Part shown: positions 17,837 through 26,942 of the stretch, one piece after another
Layout: each line of letters begins with the position of its first letter
Numbering within the stretch: the first letter of the stretch is position 1
Source: Caballeronia udeis
GTDB lineage: Bacteria; Pseudomonadota; Gammaproteobacteria; Burkholderiales; Burkholderiaceae
NCBI RefSeq assembly: GCF_001544555.2
Contig: NZ_FCOK02000004.1
Span: forward strand, 62,001 to 126,000
Length of the DNA: 64,000 bases
Direction of reading: 5' to 3'
Notes under the pieces: generated by a model
Told to the model about the DNA's origin: nothing
Seen by the model: the letters and a program-made list of their open reading frames with translations, nothing else
Databases searched by the model: none
Made by a program: the position numbers and the translations under genes

Positions 17837-18577
17837 TCAGAAACGGTAGCCGATGGAAACAAACGAGATGATCGGGTCGAGTTTGATCTTGGGGCTGCTC
17901 GTCACGGTGCCCAGTTTCGACTGGGTCGTCAGCGTGGCGCGGGTTGAAAGCCACATATAAGACAGCGAGGCATCGACGGACCAATGCTTGTTGATGTTAT
18001 ATGAAAGCCCGGCGTTGATGACCGGCGCAAACGAACTGCTCAGCTTCACTGTCGTTGGTCCTTCCAGTGCGGTCCCATAGGTTGAGGAATACAGGAAACT
18101 GCCGCTGGACATGGCCGGACTCAACTTCACGCCGCTATACCAGACATATGATCCCCCGGCGCCAATATAGGGCCGCAGCCGGCTCTGCGCGTCATTGAAG
18201 TAGTACTTCAGCAGCAGGGTCGGGCTCCATTCATAAGCCGTCCCGATCTGCCCGAGTGGCGAGAGCGTTCCGCTGCCCGACAGATCAAACTTGGGCGGCA
18301 CGCCGAGCACCGCCGTGGCGGCAATGTGATCGGTAATGAAATAGGTCGCCGTCAGGCCGAACGTGTCCGCGTTGTCGACAGATGCTCCCGTACCTGTTTC
18401 TGTCGTACTCGTACCCAACGCGCTGACGGTCAGCGGCTTGCTCGAATCCTGCGGCGAAAGATGAAACCAGCCGAGGTTCGCGACCACGTCGCCCGCGCTC
18501 TGCGCATGCGCGGCGGTACTGATCAACAACGCGGCCATCGCGGTTATCACGCCCAGCGCTCGTATCTGCATGCTCAT
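17837..18577 (-). CDS. ompW: OmpW-family outer-membrane beta-barrel
   Basis: A 246-residue outer-membrane protein: signal peptide ending at AHA (about residue 25), GDVVANLGWFHLSPQDSS as the first strand, and the family landmarks TYFITDHIAATAVLG, LLKYYFNDAQSRLRPYIGAG and SYNINKHWSVDASLSYMWL. The C-terminal aromatic signature SIGYRF is recognised by the BAM machinery. OmpW proteins form narrow hydrophobic channels for small non-polar compounds. The start has a GGAGG site. It overlaps nothing and is convergent with the preceding gene (9-bp gap). Confidence 0.9.
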   Translation of the reverse strand: MSMQIRALGVITAMAALLISTAAHAQSAGDVVANLGWFHLSPQDSSKPLTVSALGTSTTETGTGASVDNADTFGLTATYFITDHIAATAVLGVPPKFDLSGSGTLSPLGQIGTAYEWSPTLLLKYYFNDAQSRLRPYIGAGGSYVWYSGVKLSPAMSSGSFLYSSTYGTALEGPTTVKLSSSFAPVINAGLSYNINKHWSVDASLSYMWLSTRATLTTQSKLGTVTSSPKIKLDPIISFVSIGYRF

Positions 18578-19004
18578 GTCTCCTCCGTTTTTATCCGACC
18601 CTGTCAGTGGATCTGGAGAAGATTCTATGCGAACGATCGTACGAATAATTCCCTTGGCGGTGGAGCAATACTTCTGGAATCTGGTAAGAATCAGGAAGTC
18701 GACGCGGGCATCCGGTTTGCTGCGCGTTTATGTTTGTCTGTCAGACGCATTGCATGTTGCTTCATGTCGCTTTGGACGGCTTCATGCCGTCATACGTTGC
18801 ACGAGAACGTTTGCTACGTGCGAATCGGCCAGCGCCGTGCTTCCTCGACTGGAAACAAATCGCACGTCTCTTGCGAAAGGCCTCTTTATCTTCTCAAGAG
18901 TTTTCGAACAAGCCCCCTCTTACGCCTACAATACAGCCCCATCCACGCCATACCGCGTCACCGTCTTCAACCCCACCACGCGCTCTTACCGGTCCACAGG
19001 CAGC
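18578..19004. other. Intergenic region, divergent promoters of ompW and the BetR-type regulator
   Basis: About 430 bp. A plus-strand frame stays open through much of it, but its codon use is poor and no ribosome site supports a start before 19005. No operator is obvious. Confidence 0.5.
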
Positions 19005-19859
19005 ATGGTTACAGAAACCTCATCCTCTGATTCCCTCGCAGTCGCGCAGCGTGTACGCGACCTGATGAATCGTCACGGCATCGGCAAGCGGCAGCAGACC
19101 GCTGAACTGTGCCGTATCCTCGACCTCAGTTTTTCGCAAGGACATCGAAAGCTACGCGGCAACAGCCCGTGGACCCTCGCGCAGATCCGCCGCGTAGCCG
19201 AAGCTTTCGGCGAGCCTGCACTGCAGCTCTTCGACGCGAAGAACGCCGATGTGGACGACACGGAAGGCACTGCCCAGGACGCCGTCCTGATGCTTGGCGC
19301 TATCGAGATTCCGTGCGTTGCGTGGATTGGCGAAGCGCTCGACCCGGGTAGCCGCCCGGATTTCATTGCGCAAAACATGAACGGCCGCTGGCTCGTGACA
19401 ACGCATGAAGGGGTGCTGCTGCACGCCGCCCACGATGTCCACAAGATCGAGATCCAGCCCCGCCGCACGGACATGGACAAGCCGCTGATCGCCGTCGTGG
19501 ACGACGACCAGACCTCCGCCGACAACCTGCACGACTACCTCGAGCGCAGCGGTTTCACAGCGGTCGCGCTGTACGGTCTGGAAGGGTTTTCGCAAGCGCT
19601 GCAGACGCAGGTGTTCGACGCGGTGGTGATCGACTGGCTGTTCGGCGCGCACACCTCGGCCGATGCCATCCGTGCCGTGCGCAACTCCGATAATCCGGAT
19701 GCACCCATCTTCGTATTGACGGGCGAACTGACGACCGGCAAGGCCAGCGAATCGGAAATCAGCGACATCATCCAGCGATACAACGTCACGTGTTTCGAGA
19801 AACCGGCACGCATGGCAATCCTGGTAGCCGATCTCTCGAAGCGCTTGCAGCGCACCTGA
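19005..19859 (+). CDS. BetR-type DNA-binding response regulator
   Basis: A 284-residue protein. Residues 8-75 form a helix-turn-helix of the BetR kind (QRVRDLMNRHGIGKRQQTAE, DLSFSQGHRKLRG, LAQIRRVAEAFGE). A linker domain of about 75 residues follows. The C-terminal receiver (about 158-284) has Asp167-Asp168-Asp169, phospho-acceptor Asp210 and Lys266 in FEKPAR. Output before receiver is an inverted domain order for a response regulator. It is convergent with the hybrid kinase ending 33 bp away and is a likely partner of it. ATG 19005 is chosen because the domain starts right after it. Confidence 0.8.
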   Translation: MVTETSSSDSLAVAQRVRDLMNRHGIGKRQQTAELCRILDLSFSQGHRKLRGNSPWTLAQIRRVAEAFGEPALQLFDAKNADVDDTEGTAQDAVLMLGAIEIPCVAWIGEALDPGSRPDFIAQNMNGRWLVTTHEGVLLHAAHDVHKIEIQPRRTDMDKPLIAVVDDDQTSADNLHDYLERSGFTAVALYGLEGFSQALQTQVFDAVVIDWLFGAHTSADAIRAVRNSDNPDAPIFVLTGELTTGKASESEISDIIQRYNVTCFEKPARMAILVADLSKRLQRT

Positions 19860-19892
19860 TCTTCAACGCTGCATCAACGGCACGCACGCCGC

Positions 19893-21701
19893 TCAATGTA
19901 TCCGGCGTGTCGCCGATAACGCCCGCGCCAATGCGCTTTTCAGCACTTCATAGCGCACCGGTTTGAGCAGGTAATCGAAGAACAGGATGGCGGCGCTCGG
20001 GTCGACCAGATCCGGCGCATAAGCGCTGACCGCGATCACCGGCAAGCTCGCGCCCGCCGCCCGCCGTGCCCGGTATTCATTCACGAACGAGTAGCCGTCC
20101 TTGCCCGGCATGTGCAGGTCGGCAAGGATCACGTCGGCCTGATTGTTCTCCAGCCACGCGAGCGCGCTGTCCACGTCGGGCATGGCCACGCTTGCATAAC
20201 CCAGGTGCGCCAGCATTTCAGTCAGCGACTCGCGAATGGAATCGTGATCGTCGATCACCAGCACGCGCGCTTTCTTCAACGGCGGCAAGTCCACGGGCGC
20301 GCGCTCGCGCTCGGGCATTCGCGCCACCGGCGCGGCGGGCAGACTCACGCGAAACGCTGCGCCCCGGCCGACGTCGCTCGACACGTTGACCACGCCGCCC
20401 AATAACTCGACCAGCCCGCGAACGACCGCGAGTCCCATGCCGGCGCCGTCGAAACGCCGTGTGGTCGATGAATCGAGTTGCGTGAATTCCTTGAAGATCA
20501 GCGGCAACTGTTCGCGTGCAATCCCGGGACCGGTGTCGATGACAGAGATATCGAGCCGTTCCAGCGAGCGTTCGAAACGGACATCGACAGAACCGGAATC
20601 GGTGTACTTGATAGCGTTCGTCACCAGGTTCGTCACGATCTGACGCAGCCGGTGCTGATCCGATTCCACCAGTCCCGCCTCGCCCGAGAACTGCCCGCGC
20701 AATACCAGGCCCTTCCCTAGCGCCGCCGGCGTATTCGCGTCCACGATAGAGTCAAGCAGTTCCATTGGATCGAATACGGTCAGCCGCAATTCAAGCTTGC
20801 CGGCGCCGAGCCGCGCGAAGTCGGTCAGATCGCGCATCTGTGCCTCGAGATGGCGTGCACCGGTCTCGAGCCGCTGGATGATCTTGCGGTCGCTTTCGCT
20901 ATGCAGGTTCAGTTCGAGTAATTCCACCGACGACACAATGGCATGCAGCGGCGTGCGCAATTCATGGCTGATCATGCCGAGGAACGCATCCTTCGCCTGC
21001 GATGCTTCGCGCGCAGCGCGGGTTGCCTGATGCTGCGCTTCGAGCGCCGCGCGCTGCTGGTGAATCAGCTTCGAACGCCGGTAGCCGTTGAGCAGCAGCA
21101 TGGCGGTGGCGACCATGGAGAGCAGCGCGAGCAGCATGCCCGCCCCGAACAGGTAGCGCCGCTTCGAAACGAAATCGCGCGCAATGTAATCACGCTCCGC
21201 CACGTCGACCACGCGGCGTCCGTTTGCCAGCTCGTTCACTGCATCCTGGTTCTGCCGCAATACGCCAATGATCTTCAGCGTGCGCCCGGGCTCCCGGCTC
21301 AATGCTTCGACATCCGTTTCGATGGACCCGAGCGCCGCGTCCAGCTGGCGCAGGATTTCCTGCTGGCGGTTCCTCAGGGTGCCTCTGTCGGAGAGCATCG
21401 CGGTGGAAGCGGTGACAATGGCGAGCTTCGATTCAAGCACCTCGTACCGGAGCTGGATCTCGTCGGTATCGGCGTCAATACCGCTGCGATACAGCAGCAC
21501 CTGGTTCGCAAAGCGGCCGTACGCAATCTGGAATTGCGCACCGTCCCAGTAGAAACCGTCGTACGGCATGGTGAGTTGCTGCGTGGTCTGGTTCGCCAGC
21601 AGAACGGAATACAGCACGTAGCCGACCCCCGCCAGCGGCGGCGCAATGGCTGCCGCAACCAGCATGGCGACCTTGAAACGGCGGAACAGCGCACGCATCA
21701 T
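19893..21701 (-). CDS. Membrane hybrid histidine kinase (HisKA-HATPase-REC)
   Basis: A 602-residue kinase with TM1 (residues 11-35), a periplasmic helical region (36-182) and TM2 (184-206). The DHp helix carries His246 in MISHELRTPLHAIVSSVELL. The HATPase domain has NLVTNAIKYTD, DTGPGI and GAGMGLAVVRGL. A C-terminal receiver starts at about 470 (RVLVIDDHDSIRES, phosphorylatable Asp in ILADLHMPGKDGY). Its ATG overlaps the stop of the SUOX-fold gene by 4 bp. The coupling suggests that the periplasmic SUOX-fold protein is a sensory accessory of this kinase. The BetR-type regulator across the convergent junction is the likely output. Confidence 0.88.
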   Translation of the reverse strand: MMRALFRRFKVAMLVAAAIAPPLAGVGYVLYSVLLANQTTQQLTMPYDGFYWDGAQFQIAYGRFANQVLLYRSGIDADTDEIQLRYEVLESKLAIVTASTAMLSDRGTLRNRQQEILRQLDAALGSIETDVEALSREPGRTLKIIGVLRQNQDAVNELANGRRVVDVAERDYIARDFVSKRRYLFGAGMLLALLSMVATAMLLLNGYRRSKLIHQQRAALEAQHQATRAAREASQAKDAFLGMISHELRTPLHAIVSSVELLELNLHSESDRKIIQRLETGARHLEAQMRDLTDFARLGAGKLELRLTVFDPMELLDSIVDANTPAALGKGLVLRGQFSGEAGLVESDQHRLRQIVTNLVTNAIKYTDSGSVDVRFERSLERLDISVIDTGPGIAREQLPLIFKEFTQLDSSTTRRFDGAGMGLAVVRGLVELLGGVVNVSSDVGRGAAFRVSLPAAPVARMPERERAPVDLPPLKKARVLVIDDHDSIRESLTEMLAHLGYASVAMPDVDSALAWLENNQADVILADLHMPGKDGYSFVNEYRARRAAGASLPVIAVSAYAPDLVDPSAAILFFDYLLKPVRYEVLKSALARALSATRRIH

Positions 21702-22195
21702 TTCACGACCAGCGCTTTGATCTGCCACACGAACTTGGCCTCGGCGACCGAACCACTCAGCTCGGACGGGTAAGCGTCGCGCGGATAGACCAGGAACAGC
21801 GGACCAAAGTTGCTGACAGTGAGACGCACACCGTCCTTGCTGTACGCGAGAATCGCGCCGTAATGCTCGGCTTCCCTGGCGCTCACCGTGTACGAATAGT
21901 CGTCGATCGTGCGCAGTTCCACGCTGTCGGCGCGTGCGTCCACCAGCTTCAGCACGTCCCCGAGCAACGGTCCGGCGAAGGTGCATCTCGGCGTCCAGGT
22001 GGTCGAGGTCGTGATCGTGTGGACAGGAAGCTTCAGCAGGTCGGCTTCGCTGAGGTGATACACGGTATGGTCCGCGTCGTTGGTGCGCCCGATCATGCCT
22101 TGCACGTCCAGCGCCAACGGAGCCGCACTCGCGGCAAGAGGCAACAAGGCGAGCAGCGAAGCCGCCAGCAATCCCAAGATCCGCTGCAGTGTCAT
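21698..22195 (-). CDS. Periplasmic SUOX-fold (molybdopterin-oxidoreductase-like) accessory protein
   Basis: A 165-residue exported protein: signal peptide MTLQRILGLLAASLLALLPL through about residue 26, then a single small domain resembling the sulfite-oxidase Mo-cofactor fold (TWTPRCTFAGPLLGDVLKLV with Cys71 at the position of the cofactor-binding Cys; later YSYTVSAREAEHYGAILAYS and PLFLVYPRDAYP). It is much shorter than catalytic members, so cofactor binding is doubtful. ATG 22195 is used; a TTG at 22207 overlapping the upstream stop is the alternative, and neither has a good ribosome site. It is coupled to the kinase downstream. Confidence 0.72.
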   Translation of the reverse strand: MTLQRILGLLAASLLALLPLAASAAPLALDVQGMIGRTNDADHTVYHLSEADLLKLPVHTITTSTTWTPRCTFAGPLLGDVLKLVDARADSVELRTIDDYSYTVSAREAEHYGAILAYSKDGVRLTVSNFGPLFLVYPRDAYPSELSGSVAEAKFVWQIKALVVK

Positions 22196-22203
22196 GGCCG
22201 CGG

Positions 22204-23841
22204 TCAATGCTGTTCGTCGAACGCGAGCGCCGCACGTTCGGACGCCACCACGATCAGCTTCATGGTGGCGCGCGTTGCGCCGACAAAGAACTTGCGCGCG
22301 ACCTGTTCGTCAAAGGTATCGAAATCGACTTCAGTCAGGATCACGCAGGGCGCCGACTGTCCCTTGAACCGGTAGATCGATTCGAGCAGCACGTCGCCTT
22401 CCCGATACTCCGGATTCCCGAACAAATCGTAACGGCCGGTGAAACTGCGCAAGCGATGTGGCCCGAGCTGGTCGACCGCCATCAGCACCGAACCCTCGCG
22501 CCCCCGAAAGGACAACACGGCGATGTCCTGCTTCCGGTAGCCAAGCGCCAGCGCCTGGGTAATGGCCCGCTTGGTCGCCTCGATCACTTCGTCGGGGTGG
22601 CCGTTTTCGTAGGTGGAGAGACTGACTTCGGAACCGTCGAACGGACTGCCCGCATCAAGCCGCACGTCGCGTCCGACGATCCGCCGGATGTACGCGAGCA
22701 AGTCGCGCGGACTGCGATAGTTTGTGGTCTCGCGCAACGTGGTCCAGCCGGGCAACGGCACGGGGTCGCGGAAATACAGGTTCTGCATGGGATCTTCGAG
22801 CCACCACCACGCGCCGTCCGGCTTCAGCAAACGGGCCAGCGCGTCCACCCAGGCCGCCTGGAAATCCTGGCCTTCGTCGACAATCAGTATGTCGAACTTC
22901 CAGTTCTCCGCAATCTCCACATTGGCGAACTGCTCCTCCAGCGTAGCGAACGCGTTCGGCTGGCTGAAGTCGGGCGGGGTGCCCGCATCGCGCGCCACGC
23001 TTGCGCTGAGCTGGTGATAATTGGCAATGCGTGCTTCGGTCGGCGCAACCCGGCGGATGTGATCCGCAAGCGGCCGGTTGAAGCACACGTACAGCACGCT
23101 GAGGCCCTTCGCCACCGCGTCGCGCATCACCTGTACCGCCAGTTGCGTCTTGCCCGAGCCGGCCGTGCCAATCACGCGCAGCCTGAACGGCTGGAACTCG
23201 AGCCGGCGTGCCCACGTGGCCAGGCCGCCCGAGAGCCGCGTGACGAGCATGTCGGCCTGACCGACCAGCGCGTTGGTGTCCGGCGTGAGCGCAAGCTCGT
23301 CGGCGAGAAAATGATGGATCCGCGCCGAGGTTTCGAAACGCGGCTCATTGGGCGGGAGGATGTCCAGCACGACCGACGGCAGCCTGGCCTTGCGGCTGGC
23401 ATCGACAATCCGCGCTTCAGGCACGCCGGCAATGGACGCGTCCTTCACCGTGTAGTCGGGGCAATACAGCAGCTCTTCAATCCGGTAGGTACCTGCGCCG
23501 AACGCAGCCGTGAAACGCCGGTGCAGGTTCTCGAGCGTGCGTGCCAGCTGGATGGCGACGTTGCGCTCCTTCTGCATGTAGACCTTCATCAGGCCCGCGG
23601 GAGTCTCGCGCAGGAACCCCGCCTTCTGTTCAATGACCAGCACCCGGCCCGACGGCGCGACCACCACGAAATCCGCTTCGCCGAACACCGAAAAACCTTC
23701 GTTGATACGGGTCCAGTGAACACCGTGGTAGACGGTGTATTCGTCGGGAAGTTTTGCGAGCAGCGCGAGCGTGTCGAGTTCACGCACGGCCGCGCCGGTC
23801 GCTTCCATATTCTTCCAGTCGTCGGGGACGATTCGAGCCAT
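22204..23841 (-). CDS. NERD nuclease domain plus SF1 helicase protein
   Basis: A 545-residue protein. The N-terminal NERD-type PD-(D/E)xK nuclease has Asp57 and Glu71-x-Lys73 (FGEADFVVVAPSGRVLVIEQ). The helicase core has Walker A GTAGSGKT (225-232), Walker B VDEGQD (321-326), TNYRSP and the C-terminal motif EGDVLLESIYRFKGQSAP before VGATRA (motif VI region). Proteins of this design act in DNA repair or anti-phage defence. Its stop lies 8 bp before the SUOX-fold gene on the same strand, an unusual partner for a nuclease-helicase. Both catalytic sets look intact. Confidence 0.83.
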   Translation of the reverse strand: MARIVPDDWKNMEATGAAVRELDTLALLAKLPDEYTVYHGVHWTRINEGFSVFGEADFVVVAPSGRVLVIEQKAGFLRETPAGLMKVYMQKERNVAIQLARTLENLHRRFTAAFGAGTYRIEELLYCPDYTVKDASIAGVPEARIVDASRKARLPSVVLDILPPNEPRFETSARIHHFLADELALTPDTNALVGQADMLVTRLSGGLATWARRLEFQPFRLRVIGTAGSGKTQLAVQVMRDAVAKGLSVLYVCFNRPLADHIRRVAPTEARIANYHQLSASVARDAGTPPDFSQPNAFATLEEQFANVEIAENWKFDILIVDEGQDFQAAWVDALARLLKPDGAWWWLEDPMQNLYFRDPVPLPGWTTLRETTNYRSPRDLLAYIRRIVGRDVRLDAGSPFDGSEVSLSTYENGHPDEVIEATKRAITQALALGYRKQDIAVLSFRGREGSVLMAVDQLGPHRLRSFTGRYDLFGNPEYREGDVLLESIYRFKGQSAPCVILTEVDFDTFDEQVARKFFVGATRATMKLIVVASERAALAFDEQH

Positions 23842-23957
23842 GCTTCGCCTTCGCGCCTAGGTGCGTGTGAATGCGTGTAAAAACCGGAAAGACCTTGATT
23901 CAGGCAGGATTCCGGGAACCAGCGGCCATTGTACGCAAGCCGCGCGGCCGTTCCGGG

Positions 23958-24629
23958 TCAGTACGCGAAATCGTATTTTCCGCCGCGCTCCAATGCTCGC
24001 TGATAGGCCGGGCGCGCGTGAATCCGCTTCACGAAAGCCGCCACGTGAGGCAGCGCCCTCGCGCCCGCACGCTGGGTTCCGGCTTCGAGCGGGAAGCTCA
24101 TTTGCACGTCGGCGGCGCTGAAGGAATCGCCGGCGAACCATTCGGACCTCGACAGCTCGCTCTCTATGAAGCCGAAGTGCAGTTTCAATTGCGGGTCGAT
24201 GAAACTGTCCTGCATGGTTTGGGCGATCCGGCGCGCGATAGGCTTGACGAAAAACGGCATGGGCGCGCTGGCAATGCGCAGCGCCACCAGCTTCAGCAGC
24301 AGCGGCGGCATGGCCGAGCCTTCGGCGTAGTGCATCCAGTAGTTGTAGCGAAGGCGTTCCGGCGTGATGCCGGGAGGAGGGGCGAAGCGCCCTTGTCCAT
24401 AACGCTCGTTCAGGTACTCGATGATCGCGCCCGACTCGGCGATGGTCTGGCCGTCGTCCGTGATGACCGGCGACTTCCCCAGCGGATGCACGGCGCGCAA
24501 CTCGGGCGGCGCGAGCATGGTGTCGGGATCACGCTGATAGCGCTTGATTTCGTAATTGACGCCCAGTTCTTCCAGCATCCAGAGCACACGTTGCGAACGG
24601 GAATTGTTGAGGTGGTGAACAATGAGCAT
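23958..24629 (-). CDS. Glutathione S-transferase
   Basis: A 223-residue two-domain GST. The thioredoxin-like N-domain has LNNSRSQRVLWMLEELGVNYE with the Ser/Asn of the glutathione site, the cis-Pro segment GKSPVITDDG and ESGAIIEYL. The helical C-domain has SAADVQMSFPLEAG. ATG 24629 is chosen because the fold starts there; an upstream in-frame start adds 27 residues of unlikely sequence. It is followed by a separate transcription direction on both sides. Confidence 0.88.
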   Translation of the reverse strand: MLIVHHLNNSRSQRVLWMLEELGVNYEIKRYQRDPDTMLAPPELRAVHPLGKSPVITDDGQTIAESGAIIEYLNERYGQGRFAPPPGITPERLRYNYWMHYAEGSAMPPLLLKLVALRIASAPMPFFVKPIARRIAQTMQDSFIDPQLKLHFGFIESELSRSEWFAGDSFSAADVQMSFPLEAGTQRAGARALPHVAAFVKRIHARPAYQRALERGGKYDFAY

Positions 24630-24843
24630 GGGGGATGGCCGTAAGGGTTGAAGTCCGGGCATGACCGCGCCAAGAATACAACAAGCCCGCGTACGGGCGT
24701 TCGTATTCACACTGAGGTTGTCTTCGGATTAGCGCCGGATTCTGGGGGGAGGCCCGCTTTGTGCGAGTGCCATGATCTAACGCGAGTTGCCGTTCGCGGC
24801 TTTTTCACTTTTCCAGACCAAAACAACACAAAAGGACAATTCA

Positions 24844-25014
24844 ATGACCCTGGTTATTTATCTGTTGGGCTGGCTGATCCTGATCGGCGGCGCGTCATGG
24901 GCGCTGGTCGCCATGCACGTGTCTCAGCACATCATCATGATTGTCGATGTGATCCTGCTGGGTATAGCGGTAATCACCGGCGCCACCCGCGCGCGCAACC
25001 GCGACCGGTCATAA
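24844..25014 (+). CDS. Small membrane protein, 56 aa
   Basis: ATG 24844 with an AAGGA site 7 bp upstream. The product has two hydrophobic helices (LVIYLLGWLILIGGASWALV and HIIMIVDVILLGIAVITG) and a basic tail ARNRDRS. The ribosome site, clean helices and charge pattern (basic end cytoplasmic) support a real gene. No function known. Confidence 0.7.
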   Translation: MTLVIYLLGWLILIGGASWALVAMHVSQHIIMIVDVILLGIAVITGATRARNRDRS

Positions 25015-25021
25015 GACCGTC

Positions 25022-25056
25022 ATCCGCCCGGCGCGTGTTGGCGGCGGCGGGCGGAT
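25022..25056. terminator. Stem-loop between convergent genes
   Basis: ATCCGCCCG (25022-25030) pairs with CGGGCGGAT (25048-25056), a perfect 9-bp GC-rich stem with a 17-nt loop. It lies exactly between a plus gene ending at 25014 and a minus gene ending at 25061. No T-run follows, so intrinsic termination is uncertain. Confidence 0.4.
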
Positions 25057-25060
25057 CGGC

Positions 25061-25474
25061 TCAGGACAGCACGCGCGTGCTAAGCGACTGCTGGATCAGT
25101 GTCACAAGCACATCGGGATGCGCGGGTTTGGTCATGAAGTGCTGGAACCCTTCGCCGATGCTTCGCAAGCGGTATTCGTCTCCGTCGTGGCCGGTGAGGG
25201 CAATGGCAATCGATGGCGTCAGGTTGCCTCGAATCTCATGGTCACGCAGGCGCTGGATCAGGTAAAAACCATCCATCATCGGCAGGTCGATGTCGCAGAT
25301 GACCGCGTCGGGCAACTCCCGGATGACCGTCTCGGCGCCCTCTTCGGCGTCCGCCACGGCAACGACTTCCGCGCCTTCCTCCTCCAGCAGCATTCGCAGT
25401 GATTCGCGGCTCTCCAGGTCATCTTCTATCAACACAATCCTGGCATGTCCCAGTCTCGCTACTTCATTCATCAT
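25061..25474 (-). CDS. Single-domain response regulator (CheY-like)
   Basis: A 137-residue receiver with Glu18-Asp19-Asp20 (LIEDDLESRESLRMLLEEEG), phospho-acceptor Asp61 (VICDIDLPMMDGF), a conserved Thr in ALTGHD and Lys116 in MTKPAH. No output domain follows, so it acts by protein contact or within a relay. Two adjacent ATGs (25474, 25471) are possible starts; a frame extension to 25495 has no ribosome site. No kinase adjoins it. Confidence 0.85.
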   Translation of the reverse strand: MMNEVARLGHARIVLIEDDLESRESLRMLLEEEGAEVVAVADAEEGAETVIRELPDAVICDIDLPMMDGFYLIQRLRDHEIRGNLTPSIAIALTGHDGDEYRLRSIGEGFQHFMTKPAHPDVLVTLIQQSLSTRVLS

Positions 25475-25872
25475 TGTCTTTTCTAACTGCCCCAAACAGG
25501 ATTCCGGCGACCGCGTCGCGGCTCTCGCGTCTCACTCACTGCGGACCTTGCGGCACGATGGCATGAGCTCCATGCGGCACCGTGTGATGTGCCGCGCACG
25601 CCGGTGTCGAACGTCGCGCGGATTAAAAAATTTCAACGGGCGCAGTATGCCTCATCGCCTGTCGAGCATGCTTGCAGCAAAAACCAGACCGAGCGCAGAA
25701 ACTGCATGAGGAACCACGGCGAAAACCCCGGCACGCATGCGTTTGCGCAAACCCTAATGGGCTGCCAACGGCTCTGTGCAAAGGGGCGAACGTGCAGCGC
25801 CGCAGGTAAGTTTTTACCTCGGCGTGCCGGTTTGAAAGTTCAGACTTATCGACGGCGATATTGACGCGGATA
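25475..25872. other. Intergenic stretch
   Basis: About 398 bp between the lone receiver and the AraC regulator. Small open frames occur on both strands, but none has a ribosome site plus plausible codon use. Confidence 0.5.
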
Positions 25873-26739
25873 TCACATGGAAAGCTTTGCGGCGGCATGG
25901 GTTGCAGGGTGTGCCGCCACATGATGATTGCGCAGCAGCGCGCGATATTCGGTTGGCGTCAGGCCCACGGTCGCCTTGAACTGCCGCGTGAACGCACTGT
26001 GGTCGGTATAGCCGCACAATGCCGCTACGTCGGTCACTTTCTCGTGCGTGACAAGCAGCGCGGTGGCCGCATCCAGCCGCGTCTTGAGCAGCACCTGGCG
26101 CGGTGTCAGATGAAACACCTTGTGGAAATAACGCTCGAGCTGCGCAATCGACATATTCGCCATGGCCGCCAGATGCGGCATGTTCAGAGGCTGCACAAAG
26201 TTGGCTTGAATATGCTGGACGACAGCCGCGAGCCGGCTGTAAGCCGGATGCGTCCCTTCGTCCGCCTGCAGGTCGCGCGAGATGCCGGCCAGGCCGACAA
26301 CCGCGCCGCGGGCATCGTGGAGCGGCTGCTTGGACGTCATGCACCAGCCCGGCTGGCGCGCCGGATAGAGATGCAATTCGAGCTGGTCGATCATCGGGCT
26401 GCCCTGCGCGATGATCGACTGGTCCTGCGCGGTATAAATGCGGCCAAAGCGTTGCGGAAAAACTTCTTCGGCGGTCTTGCCGAGCAGCCCCAGCTTGTCC
26501 TTCAAGCCGCAGCGCGAAGCCAGCGCACGGTTCACCAGGGCATATCGCGCCTGCGCGTCCTTCACGAAGAAAACGATATCAGGCATGGCGTCGAAGACCG
26601 GTTCCAGCAGCCTGAAATGCTGCAGCATGGCCTCGAGCGTCGCAGCACCCGCAGGCGCTTGCAGCGTAGCGTGCAAGCCGGGCGGCGCGGCGGCGTGTTC
26701 ATGCTCAGCATGCGCCGGACTGTCCGTCGTAGTGGTCAT
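25873..26739 (-). CDS. PAS-containing AraC-family regulator (probable hydroxyproline regulator)
   Basis: About 288 residues. A PAS domain (about residues 35-150: EPVFDAMPDIVFFVKDAQAR, LGLLGKTAEEVFPQ, LAGISRDLQ) precedes a C-terminal AraC double helix-turn-helix (about 175-270: NMPHLAAMANMSIAQLERYF, then VTDVAALCGYTDHSAFTRQF, GLTPTEYRAL). ATG 26739 has a weak GAGA site; another ATG at 26802 would add 21 residues. It lies 203 bp downstream of the epimerase gene on the same strand, which fits a regulator of hydroxyproline use (inference from position). Confidence 0.82.
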   Translation of the reverse strand: MTTTTDSPAHAEHEHAAAPPGLHATLQAPAGAATLEAMLQHFRLLEPVFDAMPDIVFFVKDAQARYALVNRALASRCGLKDKLGLLGKTAEEVFPQRFGRIYTAQDQSIIAQGSPMIDQLELHLYPARQPGWCMTSKQPLHDARGAVVGLAGISRDLQADEGTHPAYSRLAAVVQHIQANFVQPLNMPHLAAMANMSIAQLERYFHKVFHLTPRQVLLKTRLDAATALLVTHEKVTDVAALCGYTDHSAFTRQFKATVGLTPTEYRALLRNHHVAAHPATHAAAKLSM

Positions 26740-26942
26740 TCGCGTCTCGCTGGCATCGTCGGGATCCGCAGGTGCCGTCAATGCCGCGTAGGCCGCATGC
26801 ATGGGCGCGCACCGCGCTGTGTCCGATTATAGAGGCGGGAAGCGCCCGTCAAAATTGGTGTTGACGACAGGCAAGCCCAGCGCTGCCGGAGGACGAACGA
26901 AATGGCGGGCGCGTGCCGCCGCGTGAGTGCCCGGTCAGGCAT

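Noticed and set aside
22189..23880. Long plus-strand frame opposite the NERD helicase
   Set aside because: The minus-strand product has complete nuclease and helicase motifs; the plus-strand product has none.
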